From contig NMRA01000214.1 in the NCBI GenBank assembly GCA_002633005.1, forward strand, positions 508,405-572,404: a stretch of 64,000 nt of DNA, in the 5' to 3' direction. Shown here piece by piece: positions 37,801 to 52,800 of the stretch. How positions within the stretch are numbered: the stretch's first letter is position 1; each line of letters starts with the position of its first letter. Origin of the DNA: Phoronis australis. Taxonomy: Eukaryota > Phoronida > Phoronidae. The notes below the pieces were generated by a model. The model worked only from the letters and a program-made list of their open reading frames with translations. It was not told the origin of the DNA and ran no database searches. A program made the position numbers and the translations under genes.

Positions 37801-40800
37801 GCTAGATAAAATAAAATTAACCATTGTCTACAGATTACATCAAAAACAGACACGAGGTTTGAGCTCCCATAAAGATGTTGTTCTAAAATAGATTTTTGAT
37901 AACTTACATGTTTATATAGATATGTCAATCTCAATATGGCGTGGAATTAAAATGTCGCAAACACTATAAGTCTTGTCAGCACGCCATCTGTTGGCGGCAC
38001 AACGCGTGACTCACTAGTTCTGGAGACAACAAATATGTATTATTTAGCACATTATTGTTAGTAGGTACTAACCCCATTTTTCAAACGCTCGCTTGTGGGC
38101 AGAAGTGCAATGGGTGCAAAAGACACATTTATCATCAACGCTGACTTCAACTTCCTTTGGACAATTCATACACAAGGTAAACAGAACGTATGCTTTGAAT
38201 TCAGTGATCTAAGAATCAATGCATGAGTGTGTGTGTCCGTGTATAAAGTGTGCCTATTATTGCCCCAAGTCATGGTTACCCAACATTTTCCAGAGTAATT
38301 TTCTGCGACAAGTGGTTGGGTTAGAGGGTACACGTGACCATTTTTATTACTCCAACATGAACTATGAAGTGCAAATATACCAGGGCAGCATTTTTTAGAC
38401 CTAAGAACCTGGCGAAAATGCACAATTACACAAAATAACGTGAGATATCATCATATATTGCAAGCAAAGCACGTGACCACGGTAGCTTTTTTCGCGAGAT
38501 TCCTACATGAACGTGATGCAGCTACAGTTATACAACTGAACAAAAATAAAATATTTGCATACTATGATAGACACTGTTCAGGGAGAGGATGCTTTCAAAG
38601 ATGGATTAAACTAAAGGTGCCGCCCTGATATTGGAAGCAGATTATGAGACTTGCCATTCAAAAGGGTGTTTTTTTCATAATCTGTTTTCGTATGAAAGGG
38701 ATCTTTTCTTACACAATTCCCAACGAAAAGGTGCCTTGTATGAATAAAAAGCTCACTTTTATGAGGGTTCCAAATTCATCTCCAACTACAAAAATCTACA
38801 GATGAGTTTATGTTTTTATACAGTTTCAAAATTTCCACAAGATGAAATCATTTTCGACAAGTGGACTGCTTTGGGCTTACTGGCTGAAAAAAAACATCCA
38901 AGAGTCCCTACAAAAACGTCAAGTTTGAGGAAATAACCACTACATGAAGGTGGTGTTACTCAAACAAGATTTAAATAAAGGATGCCATTTCATGTACGCT
39001 CCCTACACATGGGTCCATTTTGAGTCCACTCCGTAGTTTTCTATTTACATTCCTGTCAGAACAGATGGGTAAGTTTTTTAAAGTATCATTTTTGATTTTA
39101 TTCTTAACTGTTGGGTGGGAACTCTAGATGAATGTCCGTCTTAGTTAATAACAGCATAAAACTCTTCTGGAGTTTCCTTTTCTGTTGACTCTATAGCCAT
39201 GAGTAGGTACAAGCCCTTACCCAAAATAATGTGTTTCTTTAAAAAATGTGTTTCATACACAGGCGCAGAGCAAGATGAAGGCTGACATTACCGTCGCCTT
39301 TTATGCAACAGTGTTGTGACTTCTTCCAGCAGACCTATTGCAATGTATTTACATAGCCACACAGAGGTAGTGCAATATCTATCACTTTAGCCTGTATTGA
39401 AGGTTTTTCACTTCACTGAGTCAGGCACAAGACCTACACTCTACAAGTGTGTCTTTGGGGACAGGTGTTGTAATGACCTGAGGAGATGTCAATAGACGCC
39501 TAAACATGGCTATTATTGAAGATGAGCCATGTGCACTGACCTGTTTAAATAGACCAATATATACATAGATGGACCTCCACTAATCCGATTTGGGCAAAAA
39601 ATCTTATCTGTGTGGTCCAGTAACCTGTTTCATCATTTGCATTTTATACACCAGGTAACAAACATTATAAAAATCTTTAAAAACTGCGTCATTAAGCCAA
39701 GTATTTTTGAGCCCACAGGCATTGGAGGCAGATGGTTTGAACACATCAGTCGGTTGCACAGAATGACACTGTAAGAAGAATACCCCGTCTCTTTTTACAG
39801 AAAATCTCAAAATAATACCATGCAAGATTGTAGAGAATGGTTCCTAATCCCGAAATAAATAGACAAATAATTTGCATTCTTTCTAGAGAATGAAACCTAT
39901 TTTGCAAATTTCTGAGAGTGCGATGCGCACTAATTAACCAATTACAACGAACCAGTGTTTACTTAATCTTTAAAGCCCCTTTGGATACCTATTCAATAAA
40001 AAATTAATTTGCATAATATTATTCTGAGTCTGCAATGATGACCCTGTAGTCTGTTTTATGAAGCAACTTTATGAGTCATTGACAAGAGCTTATCCTGCTT
40101 TGTTGATTCATGGCATCAGTGTTTATACTACAGATAGGATAAAAAGATGAATGAAATTATTTTCATCGATTTCTTCTAGTGTCTGCCATTCCAAGTTGAG
40201 CATATGCTGCAATGGCTATTATGTCTGATTCTGATCCAGGTTCACTGTTTAGTGCATGTGTGAAAAACAGTTAAATAATGTTAAGTAGTTTACCACCTGG
40301 TCGTGCCTTGTTCACCCTCTGATGGCAGTCATCAGTATTACAGCCAAGAGAATAGTTAAAAGTGTTTTTGGCATATTAACATATACTAAAAACAACTTTG
40401 CCATCCAGTTCTCTGAAACAAAATACTGTTCTGTAACCCTCGACAACCCTCAAAAGTTTAGAAGAATATTTGAAAACTCTTCAAAGTCTGCTAAACAGTC
40501 AAGCTACACGTTTAGCAAATTACACAACTTTGGGCAAAGACCACCAGTGCTGTAATGGTAAAATTAGAGGTAAGTACACACCCAAAGCCCACTGTATCAC
40601 ATTGAGCACTGAACGTAGCTTACAGTGTGTAGGCGCAACGTTCAAATGCCAAAAGGTGGTTGGCTGCGCCTACGTGCACCTACGCCCCACTACAGCACTG
40701 AAGACCACAGGATGAGTTATTTTTCAGCAAATCTCAAATGAAACTATATATTCCTACCAGAGGCGTGGCATGACATGGGGAACAAAATTGTGAATTCAGG

Positions 40801-43800
40801 GCTATCTAATGATTTCCTGTTTTGAGATTTTTAAGGAGTAATGAATGACTTGATATTTCCACTAGGTGGTCCTAACAAAATTCCCTTTTAACATCGGAAT
40901 AGACGGAGAGCAGGAAGTTCATGATCATGTGGGTGCCTGTGAGCTAACTGTCTTGCGTGACTAATATTTTAAGGGCAGGACCATTCTCTGACTAGTGCCA
41001 CCTAGTGAATTTTGAGCAAACCATTATACCGGGTTTCAGTCACAGAAGTTTTGTAGCATAGTGCCAGACAAAAAATTGTTTTTGAAATTTAAAGCGTTGG
41101 GTGATCGTAAACAGAATGACTTTTGCAAACGGGTAGACTTTGAAAACCTAGGAACTTGAACTTACATCCGGTTTTGTAATGTGCGAACTTAGAGTTTAAG
41201 AAAGGTAAAATGTCTATTAGAAAAATGTTGAATTGTATCTTGGTACTCCTACAGAAGCTCCCCAGAAGCTCATGTGCAGGTCAACACCACAGCCAATCCC
41301 ATCATGGGTAATTAATTCTCTACATGGTGGAGTGATGTTCCTGAGCTCAAGTGCACACAGTGTCTGTATTTGTTTAAGTAACTCTAGCAGGAACAAAAAA
41401 CTAATTAGATTAATATCTGTATCTGGTGAACCCAACCAAGGAATTAGTGGGTTACTTATCTGCCATAGACATCCATGTTGTCTATGGGTGGGATGCTCAC
41501 AATTCTTTTTAGAAGGATTTCCGTTTATTTTCAGTTTGATTCCTGTCTGTCAAATTAATTTTTTCTCATAACACTAAGTAGTACACATGCCACTGGTACC
41601 AATTTTAACAATTTTAGCACGAAAAAAAAAATTTTCAACAGTGCCATGAAAATGAGAGTGCCAACATTTTCCGGTGACAGTTACTGTACTCGTTGGCTGC
41701 AATGTTCCCTGCAGTAGAAAATTATTAAATATAATAAGATTCCAACTTAAGTTGATGAACGATCCTGAGTTGTTTATTTGTTCAGCAACTCTCCCAAATA
41801 TACAAATAAGTCCGAAACTTTGCAAGACACCTAACAGTGAAAATTAGAAATAAGAATCGAAAAAGTCCTTGGTGATATTGGAATCAGTTGTCCCTGCATA
41901 GTGACTTGAATGCAATTTAGTATTTTCCTCAAGAAGTTCCAGTGAGGCAATTGTGTCAGCTGATTTCAATACAGACATGTCAAAATACACAGGTTTGTCA
42001 GACCAACCTAGGGCATGTTGCTTGAAAAGTGACTCAAGACGAAAAAGTTTTCCCAAGTTATTCTGAGCGCTTGACAATCTAGAAAAAATTCATAGAAATT
42101 TGTCTCATTACTAGAAGTAATGAGATTTAATTATTTTTCGGAAATAGTTGTGTCTTAAAGTGGAACTTACAGGCTAATTCCTTATCTCTGTGATTACTTG
42201 GCCAAATTAGTTAGAAAAACAACATGTAGCAACCACGTGAATATGAAGTAGGTTAAAAATTGCCAAATGTTTTTAAGAACGAGTTTTATTGCAAAGGTCA
42301 CCCTACCGTATTTGCAGAATTTTTTGCTTTCACATTTGTCAGTGAATGCAATGCCACATTGTTTAGCATAAATTATGTTAAAATAGCGTTGTGGGTTAGT
42401 TCCTGCTATACATTACCATAAGTTAGGAGCACGTTTCATGAAGCACACCCTGAATGTGAGGGACATCACAAAATGTCAACACAGTTCATAAATACATGAT
42501 AAACTACACGTGCTCTTATATGGGCGAATGTTAGGAACCGAGGTTATTGTGCCAATTTAAAATATTTTTGAGGTCCTATAGAGGTCGCTGAAGTCATTTC
42601 TTCAAACTATTAATTTTGCGTACTTCTTAACAAGCGTTAGTCCCTAGCCAGGTTGGTTAATAGTACAGTATTATTATCAGAAGTTCTCATGCCACGTTTC
42701 AGCCAATCAGAAGATAGAACTATCTGTTGATATGTAATTATAAGCCTTATAATCAAACGACCACTAATACTTATTTTCTCTGATTTCTTGGTCTCACGCA
42801 GCACTAGAATGTTTTTTACTTGCTCTGATAGGTTGCCATCATCTGCTTACTTTGTTTACATGATCAGGAGTTTATGGTTTCTGCAGAGTTTGATTGGTCA
42901 ATTCAAGAATCTATGGACCTGCCACACTTGTACACCTTGAATGACAAGTGGTATTACATGGTTAGTCAGTCATGAACACCTCATGACAAAGTCACTGCAC
43001 TGAGTTTTATCCAGAGAACAGAATTGTCAGTGATTGTGTAACAGTACTCAACTTTACAATAATCCAGGAAACAGCAATGTAAGTGTCATATTAAATATGA
43101 AAGAATAAGGTGATTGCTACTATTTCAACCTGAGTGAACCACTGCACTAAATGGAGAAATACCAGTTACAACAAAAATCATTGTAAATTCATGTTATCTA
43201 AATATTTATTTTTAACAGAGAACTGAAGAATAGCTCTGTAAGCAATAAATATGTTCGAAATGCACTGAAAACACTTAGAGCCAATTGACATTTTATATAA
43301 CCTAATGTAACACCTTGTGTGTTTCACTGTCAAGTGACCTTGGTTTTCTCTTTCACTAAAGATAATGTTTTCCAGTGCAAATATTCAAGAGCCTCTTGAA
43401 ATTGCAACGATTTCCTCCAGTTCAAAAAACAACATTTTGGGAAAACACAAAACAGTATGTCAATTTCATTAATCAGTTTTGTTTGTGCATGTATTGTGCA
43501 TGTTTTCAATCTCCTCTGCCACGATGATTATTTTCGTGTAAACAAAGCTAATGATACAGTGCAAGCCAAAAGTATTCAGACAAAATGACCCAGTGTGATA
43601 ATGACTGGACAGAGCCCAGATTCATCATCACAGTAGTCTCCCTTGTGACTGACAACAAAGAGGCCAGTAACAGAAAAGTTGGTAGTGTAATTAGAATTTT
43701 GCTACCATGGTAATGTTTACTGTTAACAAATTCAAGTGTCATGACAAGCAAACAGTATAGGAGCAGTACTTTGTCTTGTGCTGTAGAAATTTTGTCGAAT

Positions 43801-46800
43801 GATTTGGCCTAAGTTAAACAAAAATCAAAACGTTACCTTTGGTTGCAACAATGGCCGATGAAGCAAAAGATTGTAGCATGAATCGAGTTGACTCCTGTAA
43901 TCTATTCACAATATGTGCACAATCCATTCTGACTAGGTGGCCTCGTTTTTAATTCTAAGGCCATTGCACAGACTCTGGTTGCAGGAACTCGGTGAATGTC
44001 TCATTGACTGAGACTGTACATGAGGTGAAAGGAACTAATTTACATATGACGCCACACTTAGACACCTAAAAAGGAGAATCCATTGTGGATATTTAATTGG
44101 CGGTAGTAAACAGCAGATATCTGTAAATTGGAAGCATGGAAGTTCACATGAAGGATCAGGGGATGATGGTTATATAATTTAGTTATGTTTTATAATAACA
44201 GTGAAGGTAGAAGGGCTTGAGATGGATATTACATGCCCACATTTTGAGAACCAGTTTGATACCCGTTATTCAGTGGAGAAAACTGGTTCTCAAAAAGTGG
44301 CGCGTAATATCCGACTAATACCGGTAGATCTTACAGACTTCTTCAAAATTTTTTGAATACCGGATCCGGTCAAGCAAAACCAGGTGAGACAACATACTGG
44401 TTAATTCCAACCCAAAATGCTCAATCTGTTAACTCAACATGTCCAAAATTCAAGAAAGTTAGCCACTGGTGTAGGCATGCCAAAACAATAACACCCAGCA
44501 GGCAATGTTGTTTTAACCAAGTCAGTTCACTTTGTAGGTGGATTATGTAACACCAATTGTGCAATGCCTAGACTCATCTCAGTCTTCTGTCTATAGCCAT
44601 ACAATACAACCATTGTATTATTTTGCCCTGAATGACTCCTGTGCAATACCTCTTATGTATACATTAGCCCTAGGTGATCTGTGGCATACAACAGCAAGTG
44701 GTAGTTCAAGATTTGTCTCACCAGTAAATCACAACAACTACAAAAAGTGTTGGAGTTATTTTGGGCACCATTCATAACTCCTCTATTACCTGTGCTGAAA
44801 TTTGTCACTGTTAAAAACAACTGACAAACAATCACATATTTTTCGAGCCTTTTCTACGCTCTCCTAAAAATACACTAAGTTAAACAAACACTGAGAAACA
44901 CTACAGAATAGGACCCCTTTAAAAGTGGCAAAAAACCCACCTTCCATCCAAGATGCGAACTTTTGACTTAGACAACTTACCTCTGTAAAATCGGTCTCAA
45001 CTTGTTTCTCACTTGGATGAGAAGTGATTTCTTAATGGTATTGCGAAGAGCTGCCAGTTATGAGTTAGTTAGTAGAAAAGGCTCTTCACAAAAAAGTAGT
45101 AAAACATTTAGAAAAAGTTGGAAAAATAGGACAATTAAAGTGACCATTGCATATTTGTAAGTTGAATTTGTGAAACCGTAACGTGCACAAATTTCTACTG
45201 GATTACGCTCGCCCCCAACATTATAATCTGGAGAAATTACGATGCATAAAAAGAACTCACTGAATAGAAATTTGATTGCAGTATTCATAGAATAGAGAAT
45301 ACCTTTTATATACCAAAGTTTAGCCAAATGATTCTGTCAATCTCCATCTTCTACACTTCTTTTAGTGACTAAAGGATAAACATATGACCAGCTTGACACT
45401 CTTATGCCATAGTACTTGTTTAACCTTTGTACCCGATACTCATGGCCACATGGTACCAGGCAGGTCAGGATAGCATCAAAATTATGTGTACAGCAGAAGA
45501 GGTATATCATAACAATTGGCAGTCGGCCATAACATAATATCTTTTCTGGCACACATTTTGTGATATATGGATAGCCATCTGTACACACAGTCATATCTGT
45601 TCTCCATTTGACAGAACACTATGAAAACAATTTGTGAAAGCATCCTTGGTTGTCAGGCAGATGTGATTTGTTGCTTCTGCAAAATGCTGGAGGATGGTTA
45701 GACATTAACAATCACTGGGGTGTTTGTGAACTCATATTACCCACCCAACCTTTTTCCCAACATTTTTCGAGATGGCCTGCTCAATATTTCCCAGTCCGAA
45801 CAGGCCTAAAACTAGTTACTGTAGTAAGTTAAACTGACAAACACATGGGTCATATAGGCTAATTAACTAAAAATCAAAGGATACCATGAGGGTGCCCTGC
45901 CAAGTGCCGGAACTTTCTCTGCTTGAGGTCTTTTGGTTGTCCTTTATGTGTCCATACTCACTTTGGCAATAACTCAGTGTATCTTTTTGTGCAACTAGTG
46001 CCTCATCAACTGACTGACTGGTACTTAAGTTGAATATAATGCGCCCGCATTTTGATAACCAGTTTCCTCCACTGAATAACAGGCATCAAACTGGTTCTCC
46101 AAATGTGGGCTTGTTTAATCCGACTATTGCCGAGTAAGCAACTGACAATCCTGCAATTGGTGACAATATTCAACATAATCCCACTTATTAACAGAAGTAA
46201 AAAAGGAGGATGACTTTTCCATGACTTAGTTTCCTTACAGGAGGTTGATTTGCCTTTTCTGACAAAATACCCAATGGAGTGTCAAAATTTCCTACAAAAG
46301 AACACTACAAGTAATCAGTATTTCAATTACACAAATCTACATAAAGTTTTTTATATTTATATGATTTATTTCAAAATTTTTGTCACAACAGATGTACTCA
46401 TTTTTGACATGGATTTTCTACTAGTCCTGTCTGAAATTTAATGGGTTAAAAATTGAAAAGTCTAAGAATCCATAAAAAGGGCTAGGGTTTATGGGATTAA
46501 CCCAACAAAAGGGTTGTGTTTCTGGAACAGAGCCCTAAGCAAGGGTGACGACTACTTTAGAATCTCTCTACAATAGGATTCCTATTTTCGAGTCCATTCC
46601 CGACACGGGCAGGTTCCTAATTTCCAGCTCCAACCTCTTGTCAAAATTATAGCTGAGTGAAGAGCCTGGGGAAAAATCCCTATATTGCACAGGTTTTTAT
46701 AAATGCCAAGAAAAAAAATACTGCTTGTATTTAACTCAACAATGTAAGTGCTTCATGTACATATTTAAAAGTCTTGCCCTTCTTCTGTTCGCGTGCGCTA

Positions 46801-49800
46801 GTGTACATTGCTAGGATGAGAGTTGCACTACCACTAAGAGGTGAGGTAAATAACTGACACACCTGTGTTACCTTGCATAATCACAAAGAGGTGAGGTAAA
46901 TAATTGACAAGCCTGTGTTATGTTGCACCATTTAAAGTTTTCTCCACATAGTAGCTAATTGTCACCACATCACCCCGTTCTACGGTGCAACTTGCGCTAC
47001 GAAAACTGCCAATCAGGACACAAAGGTAAGGTACAACCGCGCTAAATTTTACCGTACACACCCCAGACAATTAAATCAGGGAAGTCAAATATCAGGGGAT
47101 GGGCATTGAACCAATCATGGGCGCTTAGACACGAGCTTTTCCCTAAATGTTCAAGTTACGTAAATGTATCAAACTTGCACACGAGAGTCAAACAAAACAC
47201 CGCAAAAGAACCATGGGTTTTTTCAAGGTCAGCCGACTCCGTTCATCACTCAAAGGTAAACGAGTTTCCAACGTTGCTGGAGATAGCATTCACAAAAGAT
47301 GGTAGATAACTACCAAAGATACTGATTCCTTCAAGGGAGTCTCCATCATATACTTTTGGGGATTGGCGTAAAGCCGAGCGGCATAGACGATTAAACACGA
47401 AAATTTGCAAATTGTGCACCCAGATAATAAGGTGAACATGGTTGGCTGAATGAGGTACATAGACACTAATGAATGCTTGTAAACACCAATACAAAGTCTA
47501 ATTACTCTGGTATTTATTACCATTTCCTTTTTAGACAGCTGGTTGCTATGGAACCAAAGACTTAAGGCCACTACTAACATTATTGCTTATAAGTAACAGT
47601 TTCATAGTTCAACAGTTTTCTACAGATTAGCTTGTCTGAACTCCAGTTGTCTAAACCCAGCATTAAAATACATGCCAATTATATTGAGCCTGAAGATGCC
47701 TTCAGCTCCCCCACAGAGGGCAAGCCTAACATGATTATACAACAGATAAATATACCATCAGACAGTCTGATTAATGTGTACTACACCAAGGTATACCCAA
47801 CTTCCTGCCAGACACAAAATCTGTTGCAATAATCACATACAGGCCAACTGCTTACAGCCTTTTCACACATACTCAATTTTGTTGATTGGAGAGAGCCCAC
47901 AAACCCAAACTCATGTCATTATCTCCAGATCACTAAAAGTGTTTAGTGGTGCAATAAAACTTCCCAGCATACTTATAGTGGATAGCAGCCTGTAAGAACA
48001 ATCACCAGTTGCCAAATCCAGACCAGTAAATGTGTTGAACAACATATAAGAAACTTTTCAGGCATATTTTGTGGACAGGGCAACAGCTGAACCTGACAAC
48101 TGTAAAACTGATATCAACATGTTCCTAATTGAATTCCAAACTGCTACAAAGAGACGGCAACAGGAACCATGTATTTGTTTGGAGTTATTACCTGGATCAT
48201 TTATTTACCATAGAGAAACTACCATTGTGGCTACATCAAATTTTGCCTTTGGTATTACCTACCAACAGTGATCTCAAAACTGTTCTTAGTCAAATTGGGG
48301 GAGATTTGTTGTTTGTGAAGGAACCACCAACTCCGCTCCATTATTGTTTGATATCAGCAGAACCCACTTCTCAAGTTACATATTAATTTCAAGAATACGA
48401 CTACGCGATTTAATAGAAAATTACCTTTATTATAAGCACAATATAAATAGGTAAATAAAACAACAAGAATGGATCAACTGAAATTTTCAGATGTAATAAC
48501 GTCCTTTGTCAACAGAAACAGAAATAAAGTGTTCTGTCAATTGTCATGTAGTGTTTGATTTTACTTTATTTTCGTTTCTGTTGACAAAGGACGTAATTAC
48601 ATCCAAAAATTTCAGTTGATCCATTCTTGTTGTTTTATTTACCTATTTATATTCTACATTTCGTGAAACAATAGTATCCTTGGGAGGATCTGGATCACCT
48701 TATTTAGTTTCAGATTTATTTTCTACGTTACAAGCACAAAAAATGGAAACATATGCATATTTTAACACAAAAAGTACACATGTATCTTTTCTATTCCTTT
48801 TATCTAATCAGTACTCTAGATTCTCTGGAGGGAGAAGAATCACAACGCAGGATGCCTCAGCAGCTGCGTAGGATGTATCTATTTTCTATAGGATGTTTCA
48901 AGGGTGAAGTTAACATTTCAAAAGTTGCCACGGAAACAGCACCATGATAATGTTATCAGGACCCAAAAAACAATATCTGATGCTGGGTCTCAGATAAGAT
49001 GTCTAGACTTGAATTGTTCTTCAGCTTTGATTCCCGCTGTGTAGGAAGGCTGGTATCACTAGCAAACTTGACAAACTGGCTGAGATCTACAGCATTCAGG
49101 GTGGCTCACCCAGAAGGGCTTTGCAGCCTAGTGCCACCAACTAGCTGGTCTCGGTCGGTCTCGAGTGGATAATTTGGGTTTGAGACAACTGAGCGAAGTG
49201 GGAAAAGTAATGTTGATACTGAGTAAGAATGGTATGTGATTTTTAAAACAAATGGTAGTGTTTTTGGCAGCTGTGCCCGACCCCCATATATTCTGTAGGA
49301 GGGATTTTGAATGTAGTTCAACACCACCTACCATCCTCATTATTATGGAAGAGAACCCCACAAGTCCACTCAGAGATAAAAAACAATCCCCATGCAAGCA
49401 TCTTGTAGTGATATGATGCTAGGAACCAGAACTGTCGAAGGATGACTTATGACAAAATTTTACACTTCTTTGCCAAATGTGCCCATATATACTAACAGAC
49501 TCATCTCAAGAATGCTTCATTTACAAATGTAGTTTACTTTTGACTGGTTTAGAAACAAACACGGCCGTCAGCTAATCCTCTAAATCAGTTTTTGATGTAT
49601 ACGTGCAGTGCACTACATTCAATTCTCTATTAGGAATTGTACTTTATCTAACAGCAAATCTTGAAACGCATGTCATCAATAGCAAGAACATAGCCAATGT
49701 GAGATAAAACCCGTATGCCTTCAAAGAATCTATAAATTACTCCTTATATCCGATTTCTTCACCAGGATTATTCACAAAAAATCCCAATAAGCTCTAGCGA

Positions 49801-52800
49801 CGTCAAGACTTCTTCCACGCCTTTTCCCCGCTGTCCACGCCAACCTGACATGTTTCTCACATTGTGTGTAGACTTCGGTGGCACTGATTACCCCAGATTT
49901 CTCACACACATCAATATCACCTCAAACAAGGTTCTCTATGGTTGTTCACAGTCAACTAACCCCGATAAAAATTAACCACAACTCCGCTACCTATCTACCG
50001 CCCACACTTTACTTTGCACCACTTGTATGCTGTGACTAGACAAAACTGTGTAATTACCAATCAATAATGGAAATGCAAGGTATAAATCCCAATTGTATTT
50101 GAGTGATTCAGCAAAGTGGAGTGTAATGCCCGTTCTATGGCAGGCTAACATTAGGGATACCTTTCCTAATTAACAGTTTCCTAAAATAACAAAAGTAGTA
50201 AACAGATAGTATGAATTACAAATTGATGTACAACTAAATGGCAAATACTTTATAATTTCCTACAGTAAACTTTCATTTGAATTGATTTTAAATGGATTTT
50301 CCCATGAAGATAAAGAATTTAATTTTGCAACAGAAAAATTTGTTGAAGAGAGATTTATTGCATGACACTGACTCCATCAGAGGTACATCATGAAGACTGT
50401 CTAATTTTTAAGAGTGTCATGTAAACATGTGCTTTCTGTCAAAAATCAAGTTTTGATTTAGACCACTCACTGCTATGAAATTGGTCTCAAACTGTTCTTT
50501 TAGACAGTACCGGTAACTGTAATTTACTGTCAATTTCTAATTAGGAGTATAACTAAAGGCCAGGGTGGGGATATGACCAAGCAGAGCTTTCCGACAGTGA
50601 CAGCTGATCACGTGACTTTCCCAGTCATACTGCTTTCGTTGTTGGTGAGCTTTCCAGGACATAACTGTAACTTTCCACAACTCGTTTTTCAAACAGTTAC
50701 GTTGTAGTTGTACTTAAAATTCTTGCCAAACATGACGGGACAAACTCGCGATGTGACTAACAAAACGGTGGGTCGTCATGTACCTTTTTGAAACGTTCCA
50801 TGTATTGTTTTTTCCCTTTTCTATGACTCTTCAATACAGAAAATTTTTTCTTGCAAATTTATGATGAGTGAAAACATTTTTATCAGCACAAAAGTATTCC
50901 TACTTCATTCATAGACGAAACATTGAACCAATAATATTTTTAATAGCATATTCAACCCATTTACCTTCCACCAGACAATACTATGAGCATTCATTATAAT
51001 TTTAAAAGCTTCAGAAGAATTAAATACGAGTACATTTGACAAAAGGTTTTGTCATTTTGCCATCTCCACATCAGAGGCCATTTGCCCATAGATACAATAA
51101 AAAAACAATTGCAGGCGGTCTGATACACGTTGTACCAGACGTGCGCAGGCCTCGCATGTGGGCCCATTGCACTGATCACCTGGAACTATTTTTATGCTTT
51201 ATTAATATACGGTTAAAAGTGAGCTGAGGAGCTAGAAACCTGGCTCAAGGGTTTAGCAGTGTGACCTGGTAGATACAACAAAAACAGGAGTATGCTGTGG
51301 TAAGAATAATATCATAACTACGTCACTATTATGAAAGGTAATGTTATAACTACGTCACTATTATGAAAGGTAATGTTATAACTACGTCACTATTATGAAA
51401 GGTAATGTTATAACTACGTCACTATTATGAAAGGTAATGTTATAACTACGTCACTATTATGAAAGGTAATGTTATAACTACGTCACTAAGGAAACAGGTT
51501 TTGCAACGGCAACAGTTAACGAGATTTGTGTCAGAAATGTGACAAGTGTGGGTTATACTGTAGACAGGAAAGAACAATCGCCCACGTGTGTTAAAATTAA
51601 GTAACAGAATGCTCTGTTGTAAAAATATCAACTTTGTTCAGAGATGTATTTCAACGCACCCTTTTACCGTGAATGCAATCTCAGAAGTCAAACAGATTGA
51701 AAAATTACCTGTTTCAGCTTTAGTCATGGCTAATGAGAGATAGATCGGTGTTCCTGATGACAAGGAATTCTGCCTACACCGATCTGTATTCAAATTTATT
51801 GGCGAAGTACACACAACCGCGACCGCGATATGGGCCATGCTGGAGATTTATGTCTGATGGCTTGGAATATCAGAGCAACATACTAGTCTGTCGTTAAGTT
51901 CACAAAAATGCTTTTCTCCAAAATTCATTCACCAACTGAAAAGTATCTGTAAATCACTCCGCCTTGCAAGGCAAACTCAACTTTACATTTGACTTATACT
52001 CTGCCAGCCACTGAGCCAATCAGTAAGTCAACTTGGATGTTTATAGCCAGCCCATGGTCACCATCACAGGTTCGTGTGTTACTGTTTTGAATTTTCGGTT
52101 CTGTTTTAACATTCGCTGCTGGAAAAAGGCTAGAAATGTGACATAATGAGAGTCGTACAATAACACAACGCCACAAGTTTGCCAAAGCAACAGCCAGACG
52201 TCCTTGAACTTGGAGACCTGAGCCGTGCCAAGTTCTCGATGGTCCTACAACTCCCTCGCTCTCTTCTCTTACCAATATTTTCCTGACTCATATTTTTCAT
52301 ATATGCAATAGAAATATTCCTGTCTTAGTCCAGAACTTATTATTCCAACCACCAGAACATTTGCACATAATTAACCAGAATAAGCTATTGAGCTGACAAA
52401 TATAAGAACACATTGTAAAGCCTTCCAAGTCATGACAAAATGACACCAGACCTAAATTGGCAATCAGTGATACAGTACCTGAGCACTGCTCACCAAGGGC
52501 GCAGGCTTCATGGTTGAACGTTATCATTTTGCTCAAGAATAGACTGGGATGAACTTACATTTTGAATCATTGTGTGCCAATCGGCTGCTTGATTCTGCCC
52601 TAAGGCAAAAAAAGCCATTACCTCCATCTTGAACTTCAAACTGTTTTCATATTTTTTATGGTTTTCCTTCTCTTAACCCCATTTCAATGTATTTCTGTTG
52701 CTGCCTGTTCAGAAGTCTTCATATAACCGGTGGTAGTCTGAGATTCCCAGTCAAATACTAATTATCGTTGGTATGTGTAATATTTTACTACTCCAGCAAC

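Noticed and set aside
45337-45594. Minus-strand 85-codon frame with many cysteines and aromatics
   Set aside because: No splice sites fit, there is no neighbouring exon, and no domain is recognised. Expected by chance in a 29-kb intron.
37461-51227. Related protein fragments in frames 37461-37679 and 51036-51227
   Set aside because: The similarity is at DNA level, extends outside the frames and reflects a dispersed repeat.
51314-51488. Regular 32-bp repeats as a CRISPR array
   Set aside because: The units abut with no spacers, and the locus is an intron of an animal gene. It is a minisatellite.
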